Positions 8,304 to 17,211 of a DNA stretch of 48,689 bases are shown here, one piece after another (position 1 is the stretch's first letter; each line of letters opens with the position of its first letter). The notes under the pieces were generated by a model, which was not told the origin of the DNA, searched no databases, and was given only the letters and a program-made list of their open reading frames with translations. The DNA comes from Nocardioides caeni (GTDB lineage: Bacteria > Actinomycetota > Actinomycetes > Propionibacteriales > Nocardioidaceae): the NCBI RefSeq assembly GCF_004912195.1, contig NZ_STGW01000004.1:77837-126525 (forward strand), written 5' to 3'. A program made the translations under genes and the position numbers.

Positions 8304-8381
8304 TGGCTCCCCGGGTTGGAATCGAACCAACGAAAACTGGATTCAAAGTCCAGCCGCCCGTGCCAGCAGAGCAACCGGGGA
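8304..8381 (-). tRNA. tRNA-Gln (anticodon UUG)
   Basis: Read on the minus strand, the acceptor stem TCCCCGG pairs perfectly with CCGGGGA, followed by discriminator G and an encoded CCA (8306-8304). The anticodon arm is CTGGA-CTTTGAA-TCCAG, giving anticodon TTG, which reads CAA glutamine codons. The T arm is GTTGG-TTCGATT-CCAAC. The D arm is less regular: GCTC pairs with GGGC, leaving one more base than usual before the anticodon stem. A weak hairpin (CCTCGA/TCGAGG, 8272-8302) lies downstream and could end transcription. CAA is rare at this GC content, so this is a low-use tRNA. Confidence 0.9.
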
Positions 8382-8509
8382 TCGCGCGACCCAGCCTAGT
8401 GCCGCCAGTCATCGCTCCCGGCATCGGTCCTTTTCCGCGAAGGCCGCCGTCGAACCTGCCGATGGGGGGAGCACTGAAAGTGACCCGACCGACCGAAGGG
8501 AGCACGACG

Positions 8510-8689
8510 ATGTGCGACCACTCACCGCAGTGCCCGACCGCGGGCGATGACGCCTGCTGCTCCGCCCACGTCACCGCCGACCACAGCGAGCAGGGTTGGT
8601 GCCGGCTCTGCAACGGCGTCATCGTCTTCGACGACGGCTTCTACCTCACGCCGGACGGACACAGCGTGGTCCTGCCGCGCTCGGCGTGA
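8510..8689 (+). CDS. DUF5999 family small protein
   Basis: A 59-residue protein beginning MCDHSPQCPTAGDDACCSAH. It continues with EQGWCRLCNGVIVFDDGFYL and TPDGHSVVLPRSA. This matches the actinobacterial DUF5999 pattern: CxHxPxCP near the N-terminus, then HPEQGW-x-LCNGV-x-F-(E/D)D-x-G and an LPDG-like C-terminus. The Cys and His residues suggest metal binding, but no function is established for the family. A purine-rich GAAGGGAG lies about 8 bases before the ATG. The same frame is open upstream through the tRNA locus, which cannot be coding, so this start is preferred. It is monocistronic, with a convergent SDR gene 15 bases downstream. Confidence 0.85.
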   Translation: MCDHSPQCPTAGDDACCSAHVTADHSEQGWCRLCNGVIVFDDGFYLTPDGHSVVLPRSA

Positions 8690-8704
8690 CGTCTCCGAGT
8701 CGGA

Positions 8705-9571
8705 TCAGCCCAACGGCCAGGTGACCCCGGTCCGCTCCTCCGAGACGGTCCACAGCCGCCGGGCGGCGTCGGCGTCCTGGGCCTGCTGCGAGCGCTGGTT
8801 GGGGCCGGGCGCGCCGCGGAGTCCGCGGAAGCCGGAGGGTCCGATGTAGCTGTCGGGCGGCAGGTCGGCCGTGATGGCGTGGAAGGTCGGCCGAGCGCCG
8901 AACTCCGCACTGGTCGCGATGACCTTGTTGCCGACCCACATCAGCTTGTTCATCAGCGGGTTGGCGTGGTGACTCTGCAGGTTGGTGGCGGAGTAGCCGG
9001 GGTGACAGCCGTGGGCCACCACGGACGAGCCGGCGGCCGTCAGGCGCCGTTGCAGCTCGGTGGTGAAGAGCAGGTTGGCGAGCTTGGACTGCTGGTAGGC
9101 CCGGGTGGGACCGTAGTCCCCCACCAGGTCGAGGTTGTCGAAGTCGACCTGCCTGCCGCGGTGCAGGTCGGAGGAGACCGAGACGACCCGGTCCTCGATC
9201 TGCGGCAGCAGCAGGTTGGTGAGGGCGAAGTGACCGAGGTGGTTGGTGCCGAGCTGCAGCTCGAACCCGTCGGCCGTGCGGCCCTCGGCGACCATCATGA
9301 TCCCGGCGTTGTTGACCAGCGTCGTGATCGGTGCGTCCCAGCCGGCAGCGAAGGCACGCACCGAGGCGAGGTCGCCGAGGTCGAGCTCACGGACCTCCCA
9401 GGTGCCCGGGCCGGGCAGGGCGGCCGCTGCGGCCTCCCCCTTCGCGACGTCGCGTACGGCGAGGACGACATGGCCGCCCGCGGCCGTCAGCTTCTTCGCG
9501 GTCTCCAGGCCCAGGCCCGAGTTGGCGCCCGTCACCACGTAGGTCGTGCCGGTGAGGTCAGGTGAGGTCAT
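8705..9571 (-). CDS. SDR family NAD(P)-dependent oxidoreductase (retinol dehydrogenase/protochlorophyllide reductase-like)
   Basis: A 288-residue classical short-chain dehydrogenase. TGANSGLG binds the cofactor near residues 14-21. [15 protein letters not shown] follows the second strand and suggests NADP preference through its Arg. LVNNAGIMM is the NNAG motif, VVSVSSDLH carries the catalytic Ser, and [13 protein letters not shown] is the YxxxK pair. The C-terminal part ([12 protein letters not shown]) is typical of the retinol-dehydrogenase-like group, whose bacterial members usually have unknown substrates. All catalytic residues are present. The upstream neighbour at 9596 runs in the same direction with a 24-base gap, so co-transcription is possible. 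Confidence 0.92.
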   Translation of the reverse strand: MTSPDLTGTTYVVTGANSGLGLETAKKLTAAGGHVVLAVRDVAKGEAAAAALPGPGTWEVRELDLGDLASVRAFAAGWDAPITTLVNNAGIMMVAEGRTADGFELQLGTNHLGHFALTNLLLPQIEDRVVSVSSDLHRGRQVDFDNLDLVGDYGPTRAYQQSKLANLLFTTELQRRLTAAGSSVVAHGCHPGYSATNLQSHHANPLMNKLMWVGNKVIATSAEFGARPTFHAITADLPPDSYIGPSGFRGLRGAPGPNQRSQQAQDADAARRLWTVSEERTGVTWPLG

Positions 9572-9595
9572 ACCGGCAGTATGTCCCAGCCGTGG

Positions 9596-10096
9596 TCAGG
9601 CGGTGGGCTCCACCAGGCAGAGCAATGACCCCCTGGTCGCGTTGAGCCGCGGCAACCCGCCGTTGGCGCAGGACTCGCCGGCCTTGCCGACCCGATCGAC
9701 GCGCTGGACTGCCGGATCGCCCACGTGCTCGGCGCAGTCGACCTTCATCGCCGGCTCGGTACGGTTGCCGGGCAGGAAGCAGTCGCCCTCGCTGGCGTTC
9801 CAGTCGAGGCACAGCCCGTCCTGCTCCACCTCCGCGCGATCGCATCCGTCGCTCGCCTCCGCCTCCACGCGGTACGACGCCGACAGCTTGTCGCAGGCGA
9901 CGGCCGTCGCGTCGCCGGGGGCCGCTACGCAGCCACCGACCTCGGTCGGAGACGACGACGGGCCTGCCTGGTCGTCGCCTCCGCCCAGGAGCACCCACAG
10001 CACCACGACGAGGGCGACGATGCCCACCAATCCACTGACCAGCGCGACGCGGCGCCTGCTGTCGGGTCCGGTCAACCAGTCCACCGAGGGTCGCAT
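9596..10096 (-). CDS. Single-pass membrane protein with a Cys-rich extracytoplasmic domain
   Basis: A 166-residue protein. A short cytoplasmic N-terminus (MRPSVDWLTGPDSRRR) precedes one transmembrane helix at about residues 17-37 (VALVSGLVGIVALVVVLWVL). A Gly/Asp/Ser linker leads to a domain of about 110 residues containing eight Cys (GCVAAP, VACDKL, GCDRAEV, GLCLDW, GDCFLP, VDCAEH, ESCANG, LLCLVE). The even number outside the membrane suggests four disulfides. It resembles the extracellular LppU/SCO3897-like domains of actinobacteria, but I cannot place it firmly. No catalytic residues are evident. Confidence 0.8.
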   Translation of the reverse strand: MRPSVDWLTGPDSRRRVALVSGLVGIVALVVVLWVLLGGGDDQAGPSSSPTEVGGCVAAPGDATAVACDKLSASYRVEAEASDGCDRAEVEQDGLCLDWNASEGDCFLPGNRTEPAMKVDCAEHVGDPAVQRVDRVGKAGESCANGGLPRLNATRGSLLCLVEPTA

Positions 10097-10130
10097 GCGG
10101 TCCAGCGTAGGAGCAGTCGACGGATCGTCG

Positions 10131-10688
10131 TCACTGACCCGCGAAGTCGACCTCGGCCGCCGTGACGACGGCCGCGGTCCGCCCCGGTGCCCGCTGCCCC
10201 GCCCAGTAGAGGTTGGTGTGCGCGATCACCTGCTCCGGCGGCGGCGCGCCCCACTCGCTGAGGTCCTCGGTGGTGTGGGCGTCGCCGACCAGCGTGACGT
10301 CGTAGCCGCGGACGAGGGCACCGTGCAGGGTCGAGCGCACGCAGAAGTCGGTCTGTGCGCCGGCGACGACGAGGTGGCCGACGCGGGCCCCGGCGAGCAC
10401 CTCCGCGAGCTCGGTGTCCTCGAAGGAGTCGCGATAGGTCTTGTGGACCAGCGGCTCGCTCTCCAGCCGGACGAGCTCGGGGACGTACTGCCAGCCGTCG
10501 CTGCCCTGCGCCAGCCCGGCGTCCGAATGCTGCACCCACACCACGGGCGTGGCTCCGGCGCGGGCGCGCTCGACCAGACCAGCGATGGCGCCGACGACCT
10601 CGTCACGGCGCGGGGCGCCGGCGACGACGTCGTTCTGCACGTCGATGACGAGCAGTGCGGTCCCGGGGCGGTCGGCGAAGGTGCTCAT
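10131..10688 (-). CDS. Isochorismatase family cysteine hydrolase
   Basis: A 185-residue hydrolase with the complete catalytic triad of the family: Asp16 in ALLVIDVQND, Lys83 in VHKTYRDSF and Cys116 in GAQTDFCVRST. The cis-peptide region is VVAGAQTDFCV. Members hydrolyse isochorismate, nicotinamide or N-carbamoyl compounds. Short stand-alone proteins like this often act on small amides, and the true substrate cannot be read from sequence. Eleven further in-frame residues lie upstream (MARTHSTRVAS), but the ATG at MSTFADRPGTALLV is the usual family start. No metabolic partner gene lies adjacent. Confidence 0.9.
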   Translation of the reverse strand: MSTFADRPGTALLVIDVQNDVVAGAPRRDEVVGAIAGLVERARAGATPVVWVQHSDAGLAQGSDGWQYVPELVRLESEPLVHKTYRDSFEDTELAEVLAGARVGHLVVAGAQTDFCVRSTLHGALVRGYDVTLVGDAHTTEDLSEWGAPPPEQVIAHTNLYWAGQRAPGRTAAVVTAAEVDFAGQ

Positions 10689-10734
10689 GCTCGCGACCCT
10701 AGTCGAGTGGGTTCGCGCCACCGACGACGAACGA

Positions 10735-12246
10735 TCAGTAGGTCAGCTCGACCCACTCGTGCACGTCGAAGCGTCCGTTGGACTGCAGCTCGATCGACTG
10801 CAGGCCGACGGGCCGGCCCTCGCGGTAGGTCAGCAGCCCGATGCTCGCGGCGCGGCGCAGCTTGCTGCCGATCGCGATCGCGTAGGCCGCACCGCCGGTG
10901 GTGCCGAGCGTGTAGGTGTAGCCGGTCTCGCCGCCCTCGCCCTCGACCGGCGTCGGGCCGCTCTGCACGTGGACGTGGCCACCGAGCACCAGGTCGACGC
11001 ACCCGCGCTCGAGGGCCGCATCGCCGAAGTCGGCGTCGTGGAGCAGGACGGTGGAGACCCGGTCGCCCTCCTCGTCGGCCCGGCAGACCTCCTCGGTGAG
11101 CGCCTCGGCGACCTCGGCGCTCGTCAGGCCGGTCTCGTCGCGCCAGTTGCCCAGACCGCTCGAGCGGGGGTCGTCGACGCCGATGATCCGCGAGTCGCCG
11201 GGGCCGTCGACGACCTCGCCGTCGAAGTACGTCCAGCCCAGGTCCTCCAGGTGGGAGCGGACGAAGCCGCCATGGTCGTGGTTGCCCGCGACGCCCCAGT
11301 GCCCGTCGTAGTCGTCGAAGGCAGCCGCCACCGAGTCCAGGGAGAAGGCCTCCCACCGCTCGCCGGTCGACGTGTCGTCGCCCAGGTCGAAGAGGGCACT
11401 CGCCTCGGCCCGGTCGCCGATCGCCCGCGCGACCTTGTCCATGCCGACGTTGAGGTGACGGTCGGACACGATGACGACGACCGTCTCGTCCTCCTCGGGG
11501 GTGCGCAGCTCGAGCTCGCCGGCCCGGTCCGCCGCGTCGGAGTAGAAGGTCAGGCTGCGCTGGTAGGTGCTGACGGCGCTCGTGATCAGCCGCTGGGTCT
11601 CCTCGGTCGTGACGTCGTCCATGATCTCGACGTCGCGTGCCTCGTCGGGCAGCGGCACGTCCTCGCCGACGAAGGCCTGCAGTGGCTCCCAGGTCTCCTC
11701 CGGGGACTCCGCCCTCCCCCAGGTCAGCGGTACGACGGCCAGGCCGACCACCAGCGCGATCGCGACGAGTCCCGCCACACCCCCGCGGGTGCGCAGCCGG
11801 GCGAGGAGCTCGCGGCGCCGGGTCGGACCCACCACCACCCAGAGCACGAGCGGAAGGGCTGCGAGCGCAGCACCCTGCAGGAGGGCGGCGATGGCCATCG
11901 ATCGCACGGCCCGGCCCACGGCCGCGACCTGTCCCTCGGGCTGGGAGGCGATGGCGGCGTAGCGCGTCGTCAGCTCCTCCAGCGAGGTGGTGTCGCTCTT
12001 GCCGAGGCGGATCTCCAGGCCGAGCCGCGAGTCCGACGGCGCCCGGAGGTCCGGCAGCACCGGACCGGTGCGGAGCACGATCTGTCCGGAGTAGTCCGGA
12101 CTGACGGTCGCGTCGTGGCTGGCGAGGTCGATCGACCGCTCGCTCCCGGCGAAGATGAAGCCGGCGAGCACGATCGACAGCACCAGCCACACGCCCGCTC
12201 CGAGCAGCAGCCGGAGCAGGACGCGGACGTCCACCGCGATCCGCAT
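10735..12246 (-). CDS. Membrane-anchored metallophosphoesterase
   Basis: A 503-residue protein with hydrophobic helices at about residues 8-30, 112-135 and 153-172, followed by a calcineurin-like phosphoesterase domain. The metal-binding motifs appear in order: SDRHLN (D-x-H), DLGDDTS (GD-x), VAGNHDH (GNHD), LLHDADF and GGHVHV (GH-x-H). All ligands for a dinuclear centre are present. The predicted topology puts the catalytic domain outside the membrane. The substrate is unknown; phosphodiesters or pyrophosphates are usual for the fold. Its ATG overlaps the stop of rlmB in TGATG, so translation is coupled to that gene. Confidence 0.9.
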   Translation of the reverse strand: MRIAVDVRVLLRLLLGAGVWLVLSIVLAGFIFAGSERSIDLASHDATVSPDYSGQIVLRTGPVLPDLRAPSDSRLGLEIRLGKSDTTSLEELTTRYAAIASQPEGQVAAVGRAVRSMAIAALLQGAALAALPLVLWVVVGPTRRRELLARLRTRGGVAGLVAIALVVGLAVVPLTWGRAESPEETWEPLQAFVGEDVPLPDEARDVEIMDDVTTEETQRLITSAVSTYQRSLTFYSDAADRAGELELRTPEEDETVVVIVSDRHLNVGMDKVARAIGDRAEASALFDLGDDTSTGERWEAFSLDSVAAAFDDYDGHWGVAGNHDHGGFVRSHLEDLGWTYFDGEVVDGPGDSRIIGVDDPRSSGLGNWRDETGLTSAEVAEALTEEVCRADEEGDRVSTVLLHDADFGDAALERGCVDLVLGGHVHVQSGPTPVEGEGGETGYTYTLGTTGGAAYAIAIGSKLRRAASIGLLTYREGRPVGLQSIELQSNGRFDVHEWVELTY

Positions 12247-13223
12247 CAGGCGCGCGCCCGGGCCTCCGCCACCGCGTAGAGCGCGACCGACGCGGCGACA
12301 CCGGCGTTGAGCGACTCCAGGACCCCGGCCATCGGGATCGACAGCAGCCGGTCGCAGGTCTCGGCGACCAGGCGCGAGAGACCGTCACCCTCGGACCCGA
12401 CCACGAGGACCAGCGGGCCCCGGGCCAGGTCGTCGTCGGCGACGAGCTCGGGCAGCGACAGGTCGCCGTCGGCGGCGAGGCCGACCACGAAACACCCCTC
12501 GTCCTGGAAGGCCTTGAGCTGGCGGGTCAGGTTGACCGTCTGCGCCACCGGGCACCGGGCGGCCGCACCGGCGGACGTCTTCCACGCCGCGGCGGTCATC
12601 GACGCCGCACGGCGCTCGGGGATGACGACACCGTGCGCGCCGAACCCGGCGGCACTGCGGACGATCGCGCCGAGGTTGCGCGGATCGGTGATCGAGTCGA
12701 GGACCACGATCAACGGCGCCTCGTCGGCGTCGGCCGCCGCATCGATCAGGTCGTCGGGGTGGGCGTACTCGTAGGCCGGGATCTTCGCCGCCAGGCCTTG
12801 GTGCACCGCACCGTCGGTGAGGCGGTCGAGCTCGCCGCGGCTGACCTCGAGGAGCCCGACACCCTGCTCGGCAGCGATCCGGAAGACCTCGCGCAGCCGG
12901 CCGTCGCGCTCGGCGCCCTCGGCGACGTAGACGGACGTGACGGGCACCCGCTCGCGCAGCGCCTCGAGGACGGAGTTGCGTCCGGCGATCCACTCGTCGC
13001 CGCCGCTCCTGCGGCCGCGGCCACCCGGACCGCTGCGCCCGGCCCGTTTGTCGGCGCGCTTCTTGGCCTCGGCGATCTTGTGGGCCTTGTGGTACTCCCG
13101 GTCGGTCGCCTTGGGCGTCGGGCCGCGGCCCTCGAGCCCGCGGCGGACCTGACCGCCGGAGCCGCCGGCGTTCTTCTTGCTCTGCTTGCGGATCGCGCCC
13201 TTGCGCGAAGAGTTTCCAGCCAT
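12246..13223 (-). CDS. rlmB: RlmB-type 23S rRNA (guanosine-2'-O)-methyltransferase
   Basis: A 325-residue SPOUT methyltransferase that uses S-adenosylmethionine to methylate the ribose of a 23S rRNA guanosine (G2251 in E. coli). A basic, Gly-rich, disordered N-terminus of about 77 residues, typical of actinobacterial members, precedes WIAGRNSVLEALRE, the TrmH substrate-binding domain. The knotted catalytic domain has DSITDPRNLGAIVRSAAGFG, VLVVGSEGDGLSRL and MAGVLESLNAGVAASVALY. These contain the N-x-G-A-x-x-R, G-x-E-G and S-L-N motifs that form the cofactor pocket. The start at MAGNSSRKGAIRK has GGAAGGA upstream. It lies between cysS and the phosphoesterase, in the common actinobacterial cysS-rlmB order. 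Confidence 0.95.
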   Translation of the reverse strand: MAGNSSRKGAIRKQSKKNAGGSGGQVRRGLEGRGPTPKATDREYHKAHKIAEAKKRADKRAGRSGPGGRGRRSGGDEWIAGRNSVLEALRERVPVTSVYVAEGAERDGRLREVFRIAAEQGVGLLEVSRGELDRLTDGAVHQGLAAKIPAYEYAHPDDLIDAAADADEAPLIVVLDSITDPRNLGAIVRSAAGFGAHGVVIPERRAASMTAAAWKTSAGAAARCPVAQTVNLTRQLKAFQDEGCFVVGLAADGDLSLPELVADDDLARGPLVLVVGSEGDGLSRLVAETCDRLLSIPMAGVLESLNAGVAASVALYAVAEARARA

Positions 13224-13238
13224 GTCAGTCGTCCTTCC

Positions 13239-13370
13239 GGTGGTCGAGGAGGTCGCGCAGCGACCGTCTCGAGACCTGGTGGGCCGGTGCCGGAACCCGG
13301 CACGGGCAGGTCCCGGCACCATGGCCAGGGGTTTCGAGGCTCGTCGCTGGCGCTCCTCGCACCTCAACCA
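13239..13370. repeat. Pair of REP-like palindromes plus hairpin between cysS and rlmB
   Basis: The 140-base gap is almost entirely structured. Element 1 (13239-13276) has ends GGTCGAG/CTCGAGACC and a perfect inner stem GGTCGC-gca-GCGACC. A central hairpin (13287-13303) is GTGCCGG-AAC-CCGGCAC. Element 2 (13330-13370) has ends GGTTTCGAGG and CCTCAACC and reaches into the cysS stop codon. The shared GGT..CGAG / CTC..ACC ends suggest one REP family in two diverged copies. They may also act as terminators or processing sites between the two genes. Confidence 0.7.
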
Positions 13371-14767
13371 ACGACCGTCCAGGTGGGTCCGTCGGGGGTG
13401 TCGGTGACCTCGATGCCGGCCGCCTTGATCCGGTCGCGGATCGCATCGGCACGGGCCCAGTCCTTGTCGACGCGCGCCTGCGTGCGCTCGTCGAGCAGAC
13501 CGGCCACCAGCGCGTCGACCGCGACTGTGAGCCGCTCCTCGTTGTCCGAGCTGCCGGCACAGGCCCAGGCCGGATCGGCCGGGTGCACGCCGAGCACGTC
13601 GAGCATGGCAGCGACGGCGGTCGCCGTGGCGGTGGCGTCCTCGCCGGCGGCCAGCTGGCGATTGCCCTCGCGCACGGTGTCATAGAGGACGGCGACCGCT
13701 GCCGGCGTACCGAGGTCGTCGTCCATCGCCGCGGCGAAGGCGTCGGGCAGGGCGTCGGGGTCAGCGGCGACGACTCCGGCGCGCTCGAGGAAGGCCTCGA
13801 TCCGCCGGTAGCCGACCGCGGCCTCGTCGAGCGCGTCGAAGGAGAACTCGACGTGCGAGCGGTAGTGCGCGGCCACGACGTAGAAGCGCAGCTCGGCGCC
13901 GCGGTAGCGCTCGAGGATCGCCGGGATCGAGAGCGTGTTGCCGAGCGACTTGCTCATCTTCTCGCCAGCGGTGGTGATCCACGCGTTGTGCATCCAGTAC
14001 GACGCGAAGGCGCCGCCCGCGGCGCGCGACTGGGCCTGCTCGTTCTCGTGGTGCGGGAAGCGCAGGTCGACGCCGCCGCCGTGGATGTCGAAAGCGTCGC
14101 CGAGGTACTTACCGGCCATCGCCGAGCACTCGATGTGCCAGCCGGGGCGGCCCGGTCCCCACGGGCTGGGCCAGGACGCGGTCTCGGGCTCGGAGTCCTT
14201 GCGACCCTTCCAGAGCGCGAAGTCGCGCGGATCGCGCTTGCCGCGGGGATCCGCGTCGGCCGCCGGCTCCATGTCGTCGACGCCCTGGTGGGTCAGCTCG
14301 CCGTAGGACGCCCAGGACCGCACGTCGAAGTAGACGTCGCCCGATCCGTCCGCCGCCGGGTAGGCGTGGCCGCGCTCGATGAGCCGCTCGATGAGCACGA
14401 TCATCTCCGGGATGTGCCCGGTGGCTGCCGGCTCGTAGGTCGGCGGCGCGACGTTGAGCGCGGCGTAGGCCCGGTCGAGCTCGATCTTCATCGCGTAGGC
14501 GAGGTTGTACCAGGGGCGGCCCTGCTCGGCCGACTTGATGAGGATCTTGTCGTCGATGTCGGTGATGTTGCGGATGAACGTGACGTCGTAGCCGCGGTGG
14601 CGCAGCCAGCGCTGCAGCACGTCGAAGTTCACCGCCGACCGCACATGGCCCACGTGCGGCTCGCTCTGCACCGTCAGACCGCAGACATAGAGACTCGCCC
14701 TGCCCTGGACCAGGGGGACGAAGTCACGCACGTCGCGTGTCGCGGTGTCGTAGAGCCTGATGGTCAC
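13364..14767 (-). CDS. cysS: Cysteinyl-tRNA synthetase
   Basis: A 467-residue class I aminoacyl-tRNA synthetase charging tRNA-Cys. Visible motifs are PHVGH (37-41, the HIGH signature) and KMSKS (270-274). The four zinc ligands are Cys29, Cys214, His239 and Glu243, spaced as in the E. coli enzyme (28, 209, 234, 238). The anticodon-binding domain ends with [30 protein letters not shown]. It is not the mycothiol ligase MshC, which shares the catalytic core but is shorter and lacks this C-terminal domain. Its stop codon TGA is supplied by the end of a REP-like palindrome. The start [13 protein letters not shown] is unambiguous. Confidence 0.98.
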   Translation of the reverse strand: MTIRLYDTATRDVRDFVPLVQGRASLYVCGLTVQSEPHVGHVRSAVNFDVLQRWLRHRGYDVTFIRNITDIDDKILIKSAEQGRPWYNLAYAMKIELDRAYAALNVAPPTYEPAATGHIPEMIVLIERLIERGHAYPAADGSGDVYFDVRSWASYGELTHQGVDDMEPAADADPRGKRDPRDFALWKGRKDSEPETASWPSPWGPGRPGWHIECSAMAGKYLGDAFDIHGGGVDLRFPHHENEQAQSRAAGGAFASYWMHNAWITTAGEKMSKSLGNTLSIPAILERYRGAELRFYVVAAHYRSHVEFSFDALDEAAVGYRRIEAFLERAGVVAADPDALPDAFAAAMDDDLGTPAAVAVLYDTVREGNRQLAAGEDATATATAVAAMLDVLGVHPADPAWACAGSSDNEERLTVAVDALVAGLLDERTQARVDKDWARADAIRDRIKAAGIEVTDTPDGPTWTVVG

Positions 14768-14823
14768 CCGGCCAGTCTAGGGATCGGGCGGGGGCACCCG
14801 CGCATCGTCGGCGGTGCCTGCGT

Positions 14824-15573
14824 TCAGACGCCGTAGCCCCCGTCGACGTCCAGCTTCTGGCCGGTGATGAACCCGGCGCGCGGCGAGGCGAGGAAGCAGA
14901 CGGCCTCGGCGATGTCGACGGCGGAGCCGAAGCGGCGCAACGGGATGTTGCCGCGGGTGACGTCGAGGGCGCGCTCGTCGAGCTCGCCGCTGTCGATCAG
15001 GCGCTCGGCCATGCCGTCGGTGAGCATGCCGGGGCCGACCGCGTTGACCCGCACCCCGAAGCGTCCCTCCTCCGCCGCCAGGCCGCGCACCATCGCCTCG
15101 ACCGCCGCCTTCGGGGCCGACGACAGACCGTCACGGACGGGGAAGCGGGCCGTCGCGGCCGTGGTGACGGCGGTCAACGAACCGTGCGCCTCGCGCAGGA
15201 ACGGGAGCGCCGCGTGGGCGACGGCGAAGAAACCGGCCGCGTCGATCGCCAGCTGCTCGGCCATGTCCCCGGTGTCGATACGGGAGAGGTGGCGCATCGG
15301 GACGTGCGGACCGGCGGCGTGGACGACGGTGTGGAGGCCGTCGAGCTCCGCCGCCGCGTGGTCGACGACGCGTCGTACCTCCGCGCGGTCACCCAGGTCG
15401 AGGCCGTACGACGCCACGCCGATCTCGGCCGGACGGGACCGGTGCGTGACCGCGACCCGAGCACCCCGGTCGACGAGCAGGGCGGCGATCGCGCGCCCCA
15501 GACCGCCGGAACCTCCGACGACGAGGGCACCGCCCGGGAGCGCGGCGAAGTCAGCAGGGGCGGCAGGAGACAT
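14824..15573 (-). CDS. SDR family protein lacking the catalytic tyrosine
   Basis: A 249-residue short-chain dehydrogenase fold. The nucleotide loop is GGSGGLGRAIA, Asp in GLDLGDRAEV contacts adenine, and HAAGPHVPM replaces the usual NNAG. The C-terminal GFITGQKLDVDGGYGV is typical of FabG-like members. At the active site, the helix that normally reads YxxxKAAV is LSSAPKAAVEAM: Lys is kept, but Tyr is replaced by Ser and no Tyr lies nearby. The catalytic Ser position is TTAATA. Dehydrogenase activity is therefore doubtful; binding or regulatory roles are possible. The start MSPAAPADFAALPGG lies 5 bases from the stop of the upstream molybdoenzyme, suggesting an operon. Confidence 0.86.
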   Translation of the reverse strand: MSPAAPADFAALPGGALVVGGSGGLGRAIAALLVDRGARVAVTHRSRPAEIGVASYGLDLGDRAEVRRVVDHAAAELDGLHTVVHAAGPHVPMRHLSRIDTGDMAEQLAIDAAGFFAVAHAALPFLREAHGSLTAVTTAATARFPVRDGLSSAPKAAVEAMVRGLAAEEGRFGVRVNAVGPGMLTDGMAERLIDSGELDERALDVTRGNIPLRRFGSAVDIAEAVCFLASPRAGFITGQKLDVDGGYGV

Positions 15574-15578
15574 GCAGA

Positions 15579-17117
15579 TCAGGCCTTCGCGGTGATGTCG
15601 ACGGTGTGCCAGCCGGTCGCGCCATCGGGCAGGACGTCGGCGACGACGCCGGTCTGGGTCGAGCCGTCCTCGCCGACGGCGCGGACACGCAGCTGGTGGT
15701 CGCCCTCGTCGAGGTCGAGCATGACCTGCCACTGGACCCAGGTGTCGACGTTGGGGGTCGTGGCGATCTCCGCCTGCTGCCAGGGTCCGCCGTCGACCTG
15801 CACCTCGACGGCGCCGATGCCGGTGTGCTGGAACCAGGCGTAGCCGGCGCAGAGGACCTCGCCCGCGGGGACGTCGTCGCCGCTGCCGGGGACCTCGATC
15901 TTGGACGCGATCTTCACCGGACCGAGCTCCGACCAGCCCTTGTCGGTCCAGAACGCGGTGATCTCGTCGAAGCGGGTGACCTCGAGGTCGACGACCCACT
16001 TGGTGGCCGAGACATAGCCGTAGAGGCCGGGCACGATCGTGCGCACCGGGAAGCCGTGCTCGATCGGGAGCGGCTCGCCGTTCATCGCGACGGCGAGCAT
16101 CGCGTTGCGGTCGTCCATCAGCGCGCCGAGCGGGGTGCCGCAGGTCCAGCCGTCCTGCGAGGTCTGCAGCACGGCGTCGGCATCCGGGTGCGGGCCGGCC
16201 TCGGCGAGGATCGCGGCGAGCCGGTAGCCGCTCCACCAGGCGTTGCCGATCAGGTCGCCGCCGACGTTGTTGGAGACGCAGTTGAGGGTGATCCAGTCCT
16301 CGGTGATCTCACGGGAGACGAGGTCGTTGTAGGACAGGCGGAGCTCCCGATCGACCATCCCGTGGATCCGCAGCTCCCAGTCGACGGGCTCGATGGTCGG
16401 CTTGATGTAGGCCGTGTCGATCAGGTAGAAGTCCGAGTTCGGCGTCTGCCACGGCCCGACGCCCTCGACGCCGAGCGCGGCACCGGGCGGCACCTCCGGG
16501 GCGGTGACGCCCTCGATGCGCAGCAGCCGCCGCGCGGCCTCGACGTTGCGGCGCGAGCTGCCGGCGACCCGGCCGATCAGGCCACCGAAGGCCGCGACCC
16601 CCGTGGTGATCCCGGCGACGATGAAGAAGTGGCGGCGGGTGTGCATCGGCTCGGCGGCGGGGTCCTCACTCTCCGCGACCAGCTCCCAGCGACGGAGCCA
16701 CTCGGCGAGCACCGCCATGGCGACCACCCAGCCGAGCAGGCCCACGACCACCGGTGCGAACTCGATGATGCCCGGGTTGGGCTTGCTCGCGACCGCGACA
16801 CCGGCGACACCGGCAAGCGCGGCGTAGCCCAGCATCGCCGCCCACCAACGGCGGCGGGCGAGCTGGCCGAGGACGGCGAAGAGGACGAACAGGATGAGCA
16901 GCATCCCGATGACGAGGACCTTCTTGTCGTCGCGATCGAACGTCTCGATGGCCCACTTCACGACGGATCCGGGGGTGAGCCCGGTGACACCCTCGGCGAC
17001 GGCGACGACCGGCGACTCGCGGACGTTGAGCAGCGAGGCGACGGCGTAGCTGACGGCGAGACCGGCCAGGCCCGCCAGTACGCCGGCCAGTGCCCACCAG
17101 CCTCGGGAGTTCCTCAC
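15579..17117 (-). CDS. Membrane-fused molybdopterin-dependent oxidoreductase (sulfite oxidase family)
   Basis: A 512-residue protein with an N-terminal membrane part: helices near 8-30, 66-85, 93-111 and 120-140, then [16 protein letters not shown] as a further anchor. The catalytic domain follows. [16 protein letters not shown] carries Cys280, the molybdenum ligand, and [21 protein letters not shown] is the conserved pterin-binding segment. A C-terminal Mo-co dimerisation domain ([15 protein letters not shown] to HTVDITAKA) completes the sulfite-oxidase architecture. No haem domain is present, so electrons must leave by another partner. The predicted topology places the enzyme outside the cell. 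True sulfite oxidase activity is not certain; methionine-sulfoxide or other S/N-oxide substrates are possible. Confidence 0.92.
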   Translation of the reverse strand: MRNSRGWWALAGVLAGLAGLAVSYAVASLLNVRESPVVAVAEGVTGLTPGSVVKWAIETFDRDDKKVLVIGMLLILFVLFAVLGQLARRRWWAAMLGYAALAGVAGVAVASKPNPGIIEFAPVVVGLLGWVVAMAVLAEWLRRWELVAESEDPAAEPMHTRRHFFIVAGITTGVAAFGGLIGRVAGSSRRNVEAARRLLRIEGVTAPEVPPGAALGVEGVGPWQTPNSDFYLIDTAYIKPTIEPVDWELRIHGMVDRELRLSYNDLVSREITEDWITLNCVSNNVGGDLIGNAWWSGYRLAAILAEAGPHPDADAVLQTSQDGWTCGTPLGALMDDRNAMLAVAMNGEPLPIEHGFPVRTIVPGLYGYVSATKWVVDLEVTRFDEITAFWTDKGWSELGPVKIASKIEVPGSGDDVPAGEVLCAGYAWFQHTGIGAVEVQVDGGPWQQAEIATTPNVDTWVQWQVMLDLDEGDHQLRVRAVGEDGSTQTGVVADVLPDGATGWHTVDITAKA

Positions 17118-17211
17118 GGGGGTGATTGTCCCTCAGCCCGGACCCGCCGGTCCACGGCGGGGCGCGCGGCGCGCCGTCACCGGCGGCTCCGGGCTCGGGC
17201 ATGATCGCCTC

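Noticed and set aside
10441..12279. 612-codon open frame opposite the metallophosphoesterase
   Set aside because: It overlaps a gene with all catalytic motifs and codes a repetitive Val/Gly/Arg-rich sequence; a shadow frame.
13364..14767. MshC mycothiol ligase
   Set aside because: Full-length anticodon-binding domain and gene neighbour rlmB indicate cysteinyl-tRNA synthetase.
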